DNA from: JACMRP01 sp047302465
Lineage (GTDB): Bacteria > Bdellovibrionota > Bdellovibrionia > Bdellovibrionales > Bdellovibrionaceae
Direction of reading: 5' to 3'
Length of the DNA stretch: 64,000 bases
Assembly: GCF_047302465.1 (NCBI RefSeq)
Contig: NZ_CP178621.1
Span: forward strand, 682,001 to 746,000
The translations under genes and the position numbers were made by a program. Positions 9,401 through 18,400 of this stretch are shown here, one piece after another (the first letter of the stretch is position 1; the number at the start of each line of letters is the position of its first letter). Under the pieces are notes generated by a model that did no database searches, was not told the origin of the DNA, and worked only from the letters and a program-made list of their open reading frames with translations.

Positions 9401-9466
9401 CTGGAAGCTCTAGTCCCGGCCCTTGTTGGGGTTGTTGTTTTGCTTGTGCCAAAGGTCAATAGAGAA

Positions 9467-9493
9467 CCCTCGTGGCCACAGGGACCACGAGGG
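9467..9493. terminator. Hairpin between convergent murB and hsp20
   Basis: A perfect 9-bp inverted repeat (CCCTCGTGG at 9467-9475, CCACGAGGG at 9485-9493) with a 9-base loop lies between the 3' ends of murB and hsp20. There is no clear U-run on either side, so it could be a factor-assisted terminator or an mRNA-stabilising stem. Position and symmetry favour a shared termination region. Confidence 0.45.
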
Positions 9494-9525
9494 AATCGAG
9501 GGAAAGTCTCTTAGGAGAGTTTCAC

Positions 9526-10044
9526 TTATTGAGTATCCTGCGTGTCTTTCTTAGATCCTAAGAGTCTTTCAAAAACTCCGCCTTTTCCAGATTGGACTTC
9601 GATGTGGCGAGGTTTTGAGGTAGGTGTTTTAGGCAAGTAAATTTCTAGAACGCCGTCTTCATATCTAGCTTCGACTTTTTGCGATTCAATCGAAGTTGGC
9701 AGAGTGAAGCTGCGTTTAAAAAATCCATAATTTCTTTCATAACGTTGATAGCGCTCTGATTTTTCACCAAGACCTTGGTTTTTGCGCTCGCCTGAAACCG
9801 TCAGCAAGTTATTAACGACATCAATTTTAATATCATCTTTTTTCAAGCCCGGAAGATCCACACTCATTAAATAGTGGTCTTCAGTTTCAGTGATATCGCA
9901 TTGAGGGCTAAAGGCTCTCTCATCATAAGCAACTTGGGAAGTTGGCAAAGAGTTAAAGCCATCGAAAAAGCGATCCATTTCATTCCAGAGTGTTGAAGTA
10001 AGAGCTCTGTTAGTGAAATATGGGGTTAACAATGTTGTTCTCAT
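9526..10044 (-). CDS. Small heat-shock protein (Hsp20 / alpha-crystallin family)
   Basis: Hsp20 proteins are ATP-independent holdase chaperones that bind unfolding proteins in the cytoplasm. The 172-residue product has a variable N-terminal arm and an alpha-crystallin domain (about residues 48-150). Visible motifs are the SVDLPGLKKDDI strand, SGERK, FKRSFTLP and the conserved ARYEDGVLEIYLPK. The ATG at 10044 follows a near-perfect AAGGAGGT site. It is the last gene of a minus-strand unit with hpf and a 33-residue ORF, which suggests shared stress control. I could not identify a heat-shock promoter with confidence. Confidence 0.95.
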   Translation of the reverse strand: MRTTLLTPYFTNRALTSTLWNEMDRFFDGFNSLPTSQVAYDERAFSPQCDITETEDHYLMSVDLPGLKKDDIKIDVVNNLLTVSGERKNQGLGEKSERYQRYERNYGFFKRSFTLPTSIESQKVEARYEDGVLEIYLPKTPTSKPRHIEVQSGKGGVFERLLGSKKDTQDTQ

Positions 10045-10135
10045 TTCATACCTCCTTAAGGTTTAAAGTAGTTTTCTAAGTTTAAAAGTTTATTCAAAAA
10101 TAATTTTGGCAAGGTCATGTCCAATTTGATTTTTA

Positions 10136-10237
10136 TCAAAACGAAACTGTTGCACCAGCTGCCACCGAAATAATGGCGGACAAGGCAGCTGCAACAAACA
10201 GATTGTTTAAAATATTACGCCACGAAATCTGTGTCAT
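10136..10237 (-). CDS. Small hydrophobic membrane peptide (33 residues) between hpf and hsp20
   Basis: An ORF below usual length cut-offs starts at ATG 10235-10237, directly after a GGGAGGT ribosome binding site at a good distance. It ends at 10136-10138. The peptide MTQISWRNILNNLFVAAALS continues AIISVAAGATVSF: a short polar head and one hydrophobic helix. It overlaps the last 23 bases of hpf, consistent with coupled translation, and hsp20 follows 91 nt later. Part of the ORF forms an inverted repeat in the RNA (GGCAGCT..GCAAC against GTTGCA..AGCTGCC). I do not recognise a family; the strong site and the placement support a real gene. Confidence 0.5.
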   Translation of the reverse strand: MTQISWRNILNNLFVAAALSAIISVAAGATVSF

Positions 10238-10574
10238 AATCTACCTCCCGTATGGTTAAGTTTTGTTCTTTTACTTCATGTTTTTTATATCTGTCAGATT
10301 TCCACTGTCCGAGTTTTCTACGGAGCTGTTGTAAAATCTGATCAGTGACGTCTTTTAATTTAGTTCCCGATGCGCTAGCGAAGAATTTTCCGGCAAAAGA
10401 ATGAATGCTCACTACAGCTTTGAAAGTATGATCTTTGCGCGAAAAAACTCCTTTTAGTGTCGCATTGGAAGGAGCTTCGTCTTGAAGCTCGCTCATCACT
10501 AAATCTACGTGAGAGCGTGTAAATTCACTGGGATGAAACCCCTGAAATTGTACTGATACTTCGTCTTTAAGCAT
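10215..10574 (-). CDS. hpf: Ribosome hibernation / stationary-phase factor (HPF/RaiA family, short form)
   Basis: Short HPF/RaiA proteins bind the decoding centre of the 30S subunit and silence ribosomes in starvation or stress. The 119 residues show the beta-alpha-beta-beta-beta-alpha layout of the family, including an FKAVVSIHSFAGKFFASASG strand pair and a basic helix QILQQLRRKLGQWKSDRYKKH. The long-form C-terminal dimerisation domain is absent. AAGGAGG sits just upstream of the start at 10574. Sequence conservation is moderate, so the exact subtype (YfiA-like or HPF-like) is uncertain. It heads a unit with the 33-residue ORF and hsp20. Confidence 0.75.
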   Translation of the reverse strand: MLKDEVSVQFQGFHPSEFTRSHVDLVMSELQDEAPSNATLKGVFSRKDHTFKAVVSIHSFAGKFFASASGTKLKDVTDQILQQLRRKLGQWKSDRYKKHEVKEQNLTIREVDYDTDFVA

Positions 10575-10655
10575 AGAATCCTCCTTTTTTGAAATGAGTA
10601 GAGCCTCGACCCATTTTGTGGGCCTCAGATGATGCTAAATTTTAAAGGTGAAATT

Positions 10656-10715
10656 TTAGATTGGAGGCGGCAACGCCAAGAGTGGGATCCTTAATTTTTC
10701 GAACTGTGTCTTCAT
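10656..10715 (-). CDS. Possible 19-residue leader peptide upstream of hpf
   Basis: ATG at 10713-10715 follows AAAGGGGGA at a workable distance, and the frame encodes MKTQFEKLRIPLLALPPPI before a TAA. It lies 81 bases upstream of hpf on the same strand. The Leu/Pro-rich end could stall ribosomes, but a frame this short can arise by chance. Treat it as a candidate only. Confidence 0.2.
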   Translation of the reverse strand: MKTQFEKLRIPLLALPPPI

Positions 10716-10836
10716 AAAACGTCCCCCTTTCTTAGGTGAAAGCTGAAACAGGAAAATCATCCACAACTCAAAAATGAGTTCGCATGGAAAACTGTCAAGT
10801 TTGGCAAAAATATTTTTTTAAAGAACTAGACTACGG

Positions 10837-10858
10837 GGTTTTACTAAAACGTAAAACC
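10837..10858. promoter_or_regulatory. Inverted repeat, possible operator
   Basis: GGTTTTAC (10837-10844) and GTAAAACC (10851-10858) form a perfect 8-bp inverted repeat with a 6-base spacer, in an AT-rich stretch between the hpf unit and the 11098 lipoprotein. The size fits a dimeric regulator site or a small stem-loop. No U-run follows, so a terminator is less likely. Confidence 0.35.
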
Positions 10859-11097
10859 GTATGAAAGTGACATGCTGCTTACTTTTAAAGGCAGGTATTC
10901 TCATATATTTTCCATATCCAATCCGGGAGAACCATAAATTGGAGATGGTTAATCTATAGACACGTCTGTTTAGAGAATAGCCAAATGCCTCAAGTTCGAC
11001 ATTGATACTCGTGCCAGTTCAAAAACAGGTGGCAAAGCAGAGGGGTCGGTCGGTACGCACTTTGCATTTTATTATTTAAGTGCATTGGAGGCATGCT

Positions 11098-11787
11098 ATG
11101 GAAGTGCGGTATCTGGCGCTCGCATTGGTGTTTCTTTCGGGCTGTACCACCGCCTTAAAGACTCCGGAAATTGCGGTGCAACCAGCGGAAATCACACCCG
11201 AGAATAAAGTCTATATAGAGCCCCAACCTGTCGTTGAAAAAGCCCCAACCAAAAAAACGAAGTTAAAAGCTAAGAATGCATCTCAAAATACTCCTCAAAA
11301 TCATAACTACGTTGGCATGCAAGGGTTTTTAACCCGGCCACCAATGTTTGCAGACAGTAACCAAGAAAAATCCTTTCAACGATGTTTGCCGATTGAAATC
11401 ACCGGTCTTTATCAAAGCGGAAAAACCATTTCAATCCACGCCAAGCAGAACGGGCAGACCTTTTCAATTGTTGGGATTAATCGGAAAGCTTTCACCCTCA
11501 CTGAACAAAATAAGGTACTTTTGCTTGAGCAATATTTTGCCAAGGAATTGATTTTGTCCAGTGTGGGCCGCAAAATCGCCAGCGAGCAGGAGAGAGTTTG
11601 CGCAGGCCAAACATGGAAATCGATGCAACGAGAACAATTTCAGTTCGTGATTGGCGACCCAGAATATCGTCAACAAACTCAATTTGCAGGTAGCGAGTAT
11701 GATGTTTGGACCTATGGTAGCGTCCGGCAATCCAACCTCCGCTATTATTACTTCTTGTCGGATCGCCTAGTGTCTTGGACAAAATAG
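11098..11787 (+). CDS. Lipoprotein of unknown function with BamE/OmlA-like C-terminal pattern
   Basis: I chose the ATG at 11098 because TTGGAGGC lies seven bases upstream; the earlier in-frame ATG at 11080 has no ribosome binding site. The 229-residue product opens MEVRYLALALVFLSGC, a lipoprotein signal with lipobox LSGC. A linker rich in Pro, Lys and Ala follows. The last 45 residues (QFVIGDPEYRQQ, then DVWTYG and a YYYFLSDRLVSW strand) resemble the 'GxPxxR...W.Y' pattern of small SmpA/OmlA/BamE-like domains. That link is weak, and no function should be assigned. Confidence 0.75.
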   Translation: MEVRYLALALVFLSGCTTALKTPEIAVQPAEITPENKVYIEPQPVVEKAPTKKTKLKAKNASQNTPQNHNYVGMQGFLTRPPMFADSNQEKSFQRCLPIEITGLYQSGKTISIHAKQNGQTFSIVGINRKAFTLTEQNKVLLLEQYFAKELILSSVGRKIASEQERVCAGQTWKSMQREQFQFVIGDPEYRQQTQFAGSEYDVWTYGSVRQSNLRYYYFLSDRLVSWTK

Positions 11788-11926
11788 GTTTTTAACCCTT
11801 TTTCCTATCCGCGAAGCTTTGCGTTGGAAAACGTCCGGATTGTGAATATATGAAATAGCCTTTGACAGGTGTTTTGCGTGAATTTTCTCTCGGTGTTTTG
11901 AAATTTCTGAACGCCTGTTCATCAGA

Positions 11927-11985
11927 AAAGTGCCAGGCCGTGTTTCATGCAACAGCGCATCCGTAAACAGGGCCTGGCACCTAAA
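11927..11985 (+). repeat. REP-like palindromic element, copy 1
   Basis: A roughly 58-base element is bounded by GTGCCAGGCC (11930-11939) and GGCCTGGCAC (11971-11980), a perfect 10-bp inverted repeat. Inside, TGTTT and AAACA, then TGC and GCA, can extend the stem. A near-identical copy in the same orientation lies at 14425-14482. The element lies between two convergent genes and its right end touches the stop codon of the 11981 gene. Such GGCCTGGCAC-ended palindromes are typical of REP elements mobilised by RAYT transposases; no transposase is in the window. Confidence 0.85.
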
Positions 11986-12913
11986 GTCCGAAATAATCAA
12001 ACACCCGGTGCGCGAAATAGAATTCTGCTTCCATATCAAGTGGGTCTTCCACCATATACAACGTGTCTTCTTCTGACTTTCCATTCACTTTTTTAAGCTT
12101 GGCTTGGGCTTCCTTCCAATAGCGCTCTTGCCATTGAGGATTGGTAATGCGGGTGAATAGCTCGCTGATTTCCAGACTGCGTTTGGTCGCATCTTTGTTC
12201 ATTTTCTTTTGTCCCGGGAAAACATAGTCGACCACTTTTAAAACATCTTCGGAATTTACCCACTCAAGAATGCAATAGGTGGCGCAGACAATAGCCAATA
12301 AATACTGACGATAGACGGCTTTGGGTTTCTTATGCCAAGTATCCTGGCCGCCCGAGCGATATATCACCTTCATGTCTTCAAAAATCGGAGACGTTTTTCT
12401 GCCAAGCTGATCTCCCAGTGCAAGATCCAACGTCACAACCAGGCTTTCTGCAAAATTCAAATAACGACAAAAATCGCTCTGCTCTTTGGGGGCCTTCGGT
12501 AGCAAGCGCCAAATTACACGATGATTCTGTTCATGATAAAGAGAGATCTCATTGAATCGACCCAAAGCTTCGAGTTCTTTCTCGGGGTCTACCAATTCGT
12601 GAGAGTGATCTTGAAACCAAAGAATCTCTGACCACGAAGGAGTAAATTCAATTTCGTCCTTGAATAGATCCTGTGCGCTCAGGGAACGCATCGTCGAACA
12701 TACCTTTGGCGTAAATTCGCCTCCCAGAGAAAGATACAGTTTTCGGCTTTGCTGATACAATGAGCTGGCTGTCAACAATTGACCGTCCAGCGGGTATTCA
12801 TCAAGCGTCAGTCTTTGATATTTTTTAGAGACAGGAAGGCCGCTTAGAAAACGCAGGTCTTCTAAGAAATACTGAATCTGAGAGTTTTTTTGTGAGGATG
12901 ACTTTTTCGCCAT
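11981..12913 (-). CDS. Hypothetical protein with an HExxH motif
   Basis: The 310-residue product has no signal peptide and is rich in charged and aromatic residues. I do not recognise the family. The one notable motif is H-E-Q-N-H at 127-131 in the context SLYHEQNHRVIW. This matches the HExxH zinc-site pattern, although such motifs occur by chance. The N-terminal 20 residues are basic and polar (MAKKSSSQKN). The ATG at 12913 follows AAGGAAGAGCC. The gene is convergent with the 11098 lipoprotein, with REP copy 1 between them, and divergent from the permease at 13096. Confidence 0.75.
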   Translation of the reverse strand: MAKKSSSQKNSQIQYFLEDLRFLSGLPVSKKYQRLTLDEYPLDGQLLTASSLYQQSRKLYLSLGGEFTPKVCSTMRSLSAQDLFKDEIEFTPSWSEILWFQDHSHELVDPEKELEALGRFNEISLYHEQNHRVIWRLLPKAPKEQSDFCRYLNFAESLVVTLDLALGDQLGRKTSPIFEDMKVIYRSGGQDTWHKKPKAVYRQYLLAIVCATYCILEWVNSEDVLKVVDYVFPGQKKMNKDATKRSLEISELFTRITNPQWQERYWKEAQAKLKKVNGKSEEDTLYMVEDPLDMEAEFYFAHRVFDYFGL

Positions 12914-13095
12914 GGCTCTTCCTTATAGATATTGAGTCCAAGTTAAGCACTTAATGGTAGTCGCCAGCGAAGCTTGTTTCAATGAGGATGTTGTCTTCAC
13001 TATGGAGATGATTTGACAAAAACTTCCACCGGTATTGGAGCGGGCTGCTGTGAATTTGGTTTGACCAAATGGACTGACTCAATAAAAATTCTTTC

Positions 13096-14421
13096 ATGAG
13101 TGAATCTTCAAATTCCCTGAGTAGACATATTGGGCTTGTGGCTCTCACTTTGTATGGCGTCGGGGATATTCTCGGCGCTGGCGTTTATGGCTTAGTCGGT
13201 AAGGCCGCTGGTCAGATGGGAAATGCGGTTTGGCTAGCTTTCTTAACTAGCATGATTGCAGCGGGTCTCACCGGTCTTTCTTATGCCTCGTTGGGTTCTC
13301 GTTATCCCAAAGCCGGGGGCGCATCTTACATCACTCTCCGTGCCTACAACAAAGCGTGGCTGGCTTACGGCATTGGTTTGGCGGTGTTAGCGTCAGGCCT
13401 CACGTCGATGGCGACCGCGACACGGGTTTTTTCGGGATATTTTCTGGGACTTTTAGGAGGTGAAGTTCCCATTGAGATGATCATTGTGGGCTTTGCGCTG
13501 GTGCTTGCGCTCATCGTGATGCGAGGAATTCGCGAGTCCATGTGGGCTAACGCCGTTTGTACACTCATAGAACTCTCTGGCCTTGCTATCATCATTATTT
13601 TTGGAGCTCGGTATATCGGTTCGGTGGATTATCTAAATACAGTGACCGTTGCAAATCCTTTGGGCGAAGTAGGACCTGCATTGGTTCTTACAGGAGCGGT
13701 GCTGACTTTTTATTCCTTTATTGGCTTTGAAGATATGCTCAATGTGGCCGAAGAAGTGAAAAATCCAAAGCGCAATTTACCTCTGGGTTTAATTTTGGCT
13801 ATTTCCATTTCCTCAGTCATTTATATGCTCATCAGTATCATTGCAGTTTCGGCAGTTCCCGCACAGGAACTTGCGACTTCAAGTGAGCCTTTGGTGGAAG
13901 TGGTGCGCCGGTCGGCTCCTTGGTTCCCATCTTCGCTGTATTCAATCATCGCGATGTTTGCTGTTTCTAATACAGCTTTGCTAAATTTCATCATGGGTTC
14001 ACGCTTGGTGTATGGAATGTCCAAGCAAGGACTTTTGCCAAAGCCACTCTCGAAGGTGCATGTGAAACGTCGTACCCCTTATGTGGCTGCTGGAGTGCTG
14101 TTTGTTATTTTACTGATGCTGGCTCTCTCGGGTGATATTTCTTCGCTGGCGAAATCCACCAGTGTTCTGCTTTTGGTTTGCTTTATTGTTGTGAACAGTG
14201 CGCTCATCGTGCTGAAGCATCGAAAAAATGAACCTAAAGGTCAGTTTGAAGTGCCTACCATTATTCCTGTCTTGGGAATTCTGGTGTGCGCTAGTATGCT
14301 CTTATCAGCCAAGGGGCCAGAGCTTTTTACGGCCGGAATCATCTTGATCTGTATTGCTGTTCTTTATTTTGCACTTAAGCCCACAGCTTCTGCTCTTCAT
14401 GCAATGGATAGCGAGGACTAA
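13096..14421 (+). CDS. Amino acid permease, APC superfamily
   Basis: The 441-residue integral membrane protein has about twelve hydrophobic helices and should move amino acids or related amines across the inner membrane by proton or ion coupling. The first helix carries the broken-helix motif GVGDILGAGVYGLVG, the substrate and ion region of LeuT-fold APC transporters. The sixth-helix region (YSFIGFEDMLNVAEEVKNPKRNLP) matches the APC consensus 'F.a.eGFd....aeE.knP.r..P'. The substrate cannot be predicted. The ribosome binding site is weak. A small palindrome (ATTTGG..CCAAAT, 13054-13070) sits in front of the gene, and REP copy 2 follows it. Confidence 0.92.
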   Translation: MSESSNSLSRHIGLVALTLYGVGDILGAGVYGLVGKAAGQMGNAVWLAFLTSMIAAGLTGLSYASLGSRYPKAGGASYITLRAYNKAWLAYGIGLAVLASGLTSMATATRVFSGYFLGLLGGEVPIEMIIVGFALVLALIVMRGIRESMWANAVCTLIELSGLAIIIIFGARYIGSVDYLNTVTVANPLGEVGPALVLTGAVLTFYSFIGFEDMLNVAEEVKNPKRNLPLGLILAISISSVIYMLISIIAVSAVPAQELATSSEPLVEVVRRSAPWFPSSLYSIIAMFAVSNTALLNFIMGSRLVYGMSKQGLLPKPLSKVHVKRRTPYVAAGVLFVILLMLALSGDISSLAKSTSVLLLVCFIVVNSALIVLKHRKNEPKGQFEVPTIIPVLGILVCASMLLSAKGPELFTAGIILICIAVLYFALKPTASALHAMDSED

Positions 14422-14424
14422 ATT

Positions 14425-14482
14425 AAAGTGCCAGGCCGTGTTTCATGCAGCAACGCTTCCGTAAACAGGGCCTGACACCTAA
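14425..14482 (+). repeat. REP-like palindromic element, copy 2
   Basis: The second copy of the element described at 11927-11985 starts five bases after the permease stop. Its ends are GTGCCAGGCC (14428-14437) and GGCCTGACAC (14469-14478); one base differs from copy 1 in the right arm. The centre differs at only a few bases (CAGCAACGCTTCC against CAACAGCGCATCC). Same orientation and similar length support a common origin. Confidence 0.85.
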
Positions 14483-14721
14483 AATCGTCCTTAAAATATC
14501 ACAGTCTGAGATGTAAAGATCCTGTTGAAGAGGCGACCATTGAGCCTTAAATTCACTAGGTACATAGCCACAACATGTATTGAAAAGCGCAGATTTAGCG
14601 GCCAAGCAAAGCTGCGTTCAATCTTGTATATTCAAAGTTTGAGCATTTTCTGACATCGTCGAGTCTTGGATAAAGCGCGTTCTAGACATCTGCTCGTGTG
14701 CTTTCGTGATAGTTTTATGAA
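14483..14721. other. Intergenic stretch without a supported gene
   Basis: About 240 bases lie between REP copy 2 and the 14722 gene. A 60-codon minus-strand frame crosses it and the repeat, but it has no ribosome binding site, and its composition does not look coding. I see no terminator or clear promoter. Confidence 0.5.
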
Positions 14722-15297
14722 GTGACGTCTTTTTTTTCTAAGATCCTCATCATTGTTTTGACCTTTCTATCTTTGCAGAAAGTCGACGCAGCTCCCTGGG
14801 TAGGCGCGGGGAAACTAGGCTATGGCGTTGCCACGTTCGGGGACGGAGAAACAATTCCGCAACGAAGCTTAAATGCGATTCCCATATCTTTTTTCGGCGG
14901 GCTTCGCTGGAGAAAGCTGCAGTTCGGTTTAAACGTCGATTACGTTCATCAAGCGCAGAGTGCTGAACCTGCGACCGTCGATGACCAGAATGCCTCGGGA
15001 TCCTTGATAGCTGTGGGACCTGAGGTGCAATGGGTGGGGCAAAAGTGGGGCGTTTCTCTGGGATATAAGGCGCTTTCCAGCTACACATTTGCTCAATCAG
15101 CTTCTGATGGTGAGAGTGTTCGATACGCTGGAAGTGGTTATTCGATTACCATCATGCGCTCCATTCGAAAAAGGCTGGGAATTTACGTCGATGGTGGTGT
15201 CGATACGTTCAATAAATCAAATAACCAGGTGCTCGAGCCAAATGTGCGTAACGTTCGGTATAGCCTAGGCCTGATCTATAGTAACTTCTGGAAATAA
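14722..15297 (+). CDS. Putative outer-membrane beta-barrel protein
   Basis: A GTG at 14722 gives 191 residues. The N-terminus is a signal peptide (MTSFFSKILIIVLTFLSLQK, cleavage after VDAA). The mature part alternates hydrophobic and polar residues in strands such as WRKLQFGLNVDYVH, KWGVSLGYKAL and RYSLGLIYSNF, as in an eight-stranded outer-membrane barrel of the OmpA/OmpW size class. The terminal residues NFWK end with an aromatic near the C-terminus. The ribosome binding site is poor, so the start is less certain. No family is recognised. Confidence 0.7.
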   Translation: MTSFFSKILIIVLTFLSLQKVDAAPWVGAGKLGYGVATFGDGETIPQRSLNAIPISFFGGLRWRKLQFGLNVDYVHQAQSAEPATVDDQNASGSLIAVGPEVQWVGQKWGVSLGYKALSSYTFAQSASDGESVRYAGSGYSITIMRSIRKRLGIYVDGGVDTFNKSNNQVLEPNVRNVRYSLGLIYSNFWK

Positions 15298-15409
15298 TCG
15301 AACCCAATTTCAAGCGCGCTTCAAGTTTCAAAAGAAGCGTTTGAAATCACTTTCTGAACACTGAAATCACCCGATAGGTAAAAGGATAACTATTTATTTA
15401 GAGGTTGGT

Positions 15410-18400
15410 TTGCGGATAGTAATTGTTTTACTCATACCTTTAATACTTTCCCTCACAGCTTGTGATGGAAAAAAGGGCGGAAAGGCTCCGAAGCAGTCGT
15501 CTGAAATGGCGCCTGCTGTTCCTGAAGTCACGCCAACTCCTACACCAACAGCCTCACCTTCACCGATACCATTGCCAGCTGTCGTGATCACAAATCCAAG
15601 TACTTCAACCGTTGTTTCAAATAGTTCGTCTCTTGCGATTTCTGGAAGCTGCCAGAATGGGGCGACTGTCACAGTTAGTGGCGACGCCACAAGTTCTGCA
15701 AGTTGTGCTTCCGGAAGTTTTTCTCTGAGTGTTGCAAAGAGTACTGATGGAACTTGGAATTTGGCAGTTTCTCAGTCCATGGCAGGAGTTCCAAACTCGG
15801 CTTCGGTGGCGCTTACATGGGTGCGCGATACGGTGGCTCCAAGCGCTCCGGTCATCACATCTCCTGGTAATAATCCTCTAATTTCGAATGGCAGTTCTGT
15901 GACCTTGAGCGGTTCTTGCGAAACGGGTGCAAACGTACAGTTGGCTGGTGATGCAACTTCATCTCAGGTATGTGCAGCTGCGGCTTTTAGTTTCTCTATA
16001 ACTAAGTCCAGCGATGGCACTTTCAATTTTACATTAGTTCAAACAGATCCTGCGGGAAATGCTTCGGCAAGCGCCGCTTTCCAATGGAATCGTGACAGCG
16101 TTGCACCTGCTGCACCAACAGTGACTGCACCAGCCACAAATCCTTATATTTCGGCTGATACAAACGTCACTATTTCTGGTGCGTGTGAAACAGGGGCGAT
16201 GGTTTCTATTTCAGGTGGCCATACAGATACAGTGGCTTGTGCGGCAAGTGCCTATAGCTTTGCGGTTTCAAAATCTGTGGATGGAACTTATAACTTCTCT
16301 CTGACTCAAAAAGATGCGGCTAATAACACTTCGCCAGTAAGTGCGTTCTCGTGGACTCGTGAAACTTCTATTCCGACAACTCCGGTGATTGTGTCGCCGG
16401 CACTGAGTCCTCATTACTCTAATGGCAGTTCATTGACGATTTCAGGTTCGTGCACAACGGGCTATACGGTCTGGCTTTCGGGGGACGGCGGCAACTCGAT
16501 GACTTGTGCTTCATCGGCGTTTAGCTTCTCAGTGAGCGCAAGTAGCGATGGCACTTATAACTATTCGATCTTACAAAAGAGTCTTTCCAATATTTCTTCG
16601 GCATCAGCTTCAGTCGCTTGGATTCGTGACACCGTGGCTCCAGCAGCTTTAGGTTTTACAAGTCCTGCTACTAATCCATTTATTAGCTCGGGCAGTACTA
16701 TGACCTTGGCTGGTTCCTGCGAAACGGGTGCGACGGTTTCTGTTTCGGGCAGTGCGACCGCTTCCGGCAGTTGTACGAGTGGAGCTTTCTCGATCAATAT
16801 TAGCAAAAGTACAGACGGCAACTATAGCTTCAACGTTTTGCAGACGGATCTTGCGGGAAACTCTACCTCACCGGTTGCTTTAAGCTGGGTTCGCGATGCT
16901 ACACCTCCTGCAGTTCCTACGATTGTAAGTCCCACAAGCCCTTATATTTCTAACACCTCAAGTGTGACAATCACCGGAGGCTGTGAAAGTCAGGCGACTG
17001 TTGCCCTTTCAGGTGATGCGACAGCTTCTACGACTTGTGCATTGAATAGTTATTCACTCACGGTTTCTAAAAGCAGTGATGGTAATTTCAATTTCAGTAT
17101 TGCTCAGACAGATTTAGCAGGAAACTTGTCAGCGACAGCGTCTTTCACTTGGCAACGAGACACGGTCGCTCCAGCGAAGGTGACTGTTGTCACTCCGGGA
17201 AGCAACCCTTACACATCTTCTGATTCAAATATCACTATTGCCGGGACTTGTGAAAACGGCGCTCTTGTTGCACTCAGCGGGGCTGATACTCTATCAGCTA
17301 CTTGTGCCTCGTCTAGTTATTCTTTCCCGGTAACAAAGTCTGTCGATGGAACTTATAATTACACGCTAGTACAGACAGACGCGGCAGGAAACGCTTCCGC
17401 GAATGAGTCCTTTACATGGATACGCAATTCAGCAATTCCGAATGCGCCTACAATTGATTCACCAAGTGTAGCGATTTACTATTCCAATTTAAGTGCATTA
17501 ACGATTTCAGGAACTTGTGATACAGGCAACACCGTCGAGATGTCTGGCGGATCTTCTGCGACTACGTCTTGTGTCGGCAGTGCTTATAGTTTTAATGTTT
17601 CTAAGTCGACGGATGGAACTTATGATTTTGCTCTTAAACAGAAATCTGCATCCAATATATATTCGGCGGCGGCCAATGTTCGCTGGGTCCGTGACACGGT
17701 GGCACCTATCGCGCCAACAGTCACAACTCCAAGCACGAACCCAAAATACAGCAATGGCAATTCACTGACAATTTCGGGTGCTTGTGAAAGCGGAGCTACT
17801 GTACTGCTTGCGGGTGATGCGACAAATTCCGTAGCGTGTGTCTCTAGCAGCTATAGTTTTACGGTCAATAAGGCCGTTGATGGCAACTATCACTTCCTAG
17901 TTACTCAGAAGGATGCTGCGAACAATGTTTCAGGCGCGGCATCCGCAAATTGGATTCGTGATACGATCGCCCCAGCAGCATTAGCGCTGACTTCACCGGC
18001 GGCAAATCCATTTGCATCTGGTGATACGAATATTACCCTCTCTGGAAGTTGCGAAGTGAATGCAGCTATTGCGATGACAGGGGATGCCAGCGGCTCTACA
18101 ACCTGTTCTGCTCTTGGGCAGTTTTCTCTGAGCCTTTCGAAGTCTGTGGACGCCACTTATAATTTTACGCTCGTACAAACGGATTTAGCAGGTAATGCCT
18201 CAGCAAGTATGAATTTCCAATGGATCCGCGACACATCTGTTCCATTCACGCCAGTCATCGTTACACCGGCAGCTAATCCCCATACGTCAAATCAAGCGAC
18301 TTTAGTTATTGAAGTAACTTGTGATTCTTCTCTGAGTCCGTCAAAGGCCGAAGTAAGTATTTCGGGGGACGTCGATGTTTCAGAGATGGTTTCTCCTGCG

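Larger units (their letters stand above)
10575..11097. other. Intergenic region upstream of hpf and of the 11098 lipoprotein
   Basis: About 520 bases separate two divergently transcribed units. I see a possible 19-codon minus-strand ORF (10656-10715), a small palindrome AACTCA-AAAA-TGAGTT (10765-10780), an 8-bp inverted repeat at 10837-10858, and an AACCAT/ATGGTT repeat (10930-10950). There is a good minus-strand TTGACA hexamer near 10796-10801, but no convincing -10 partner. No longer gene is supported. Confidence 0.5.

Noticed and set aside
14423..14605. 60-codon minus-strand frame overlapping REP copy 2
   Set aside because: It runs through the repeat element, lacks a ribosome binding site and has no family resemblance.
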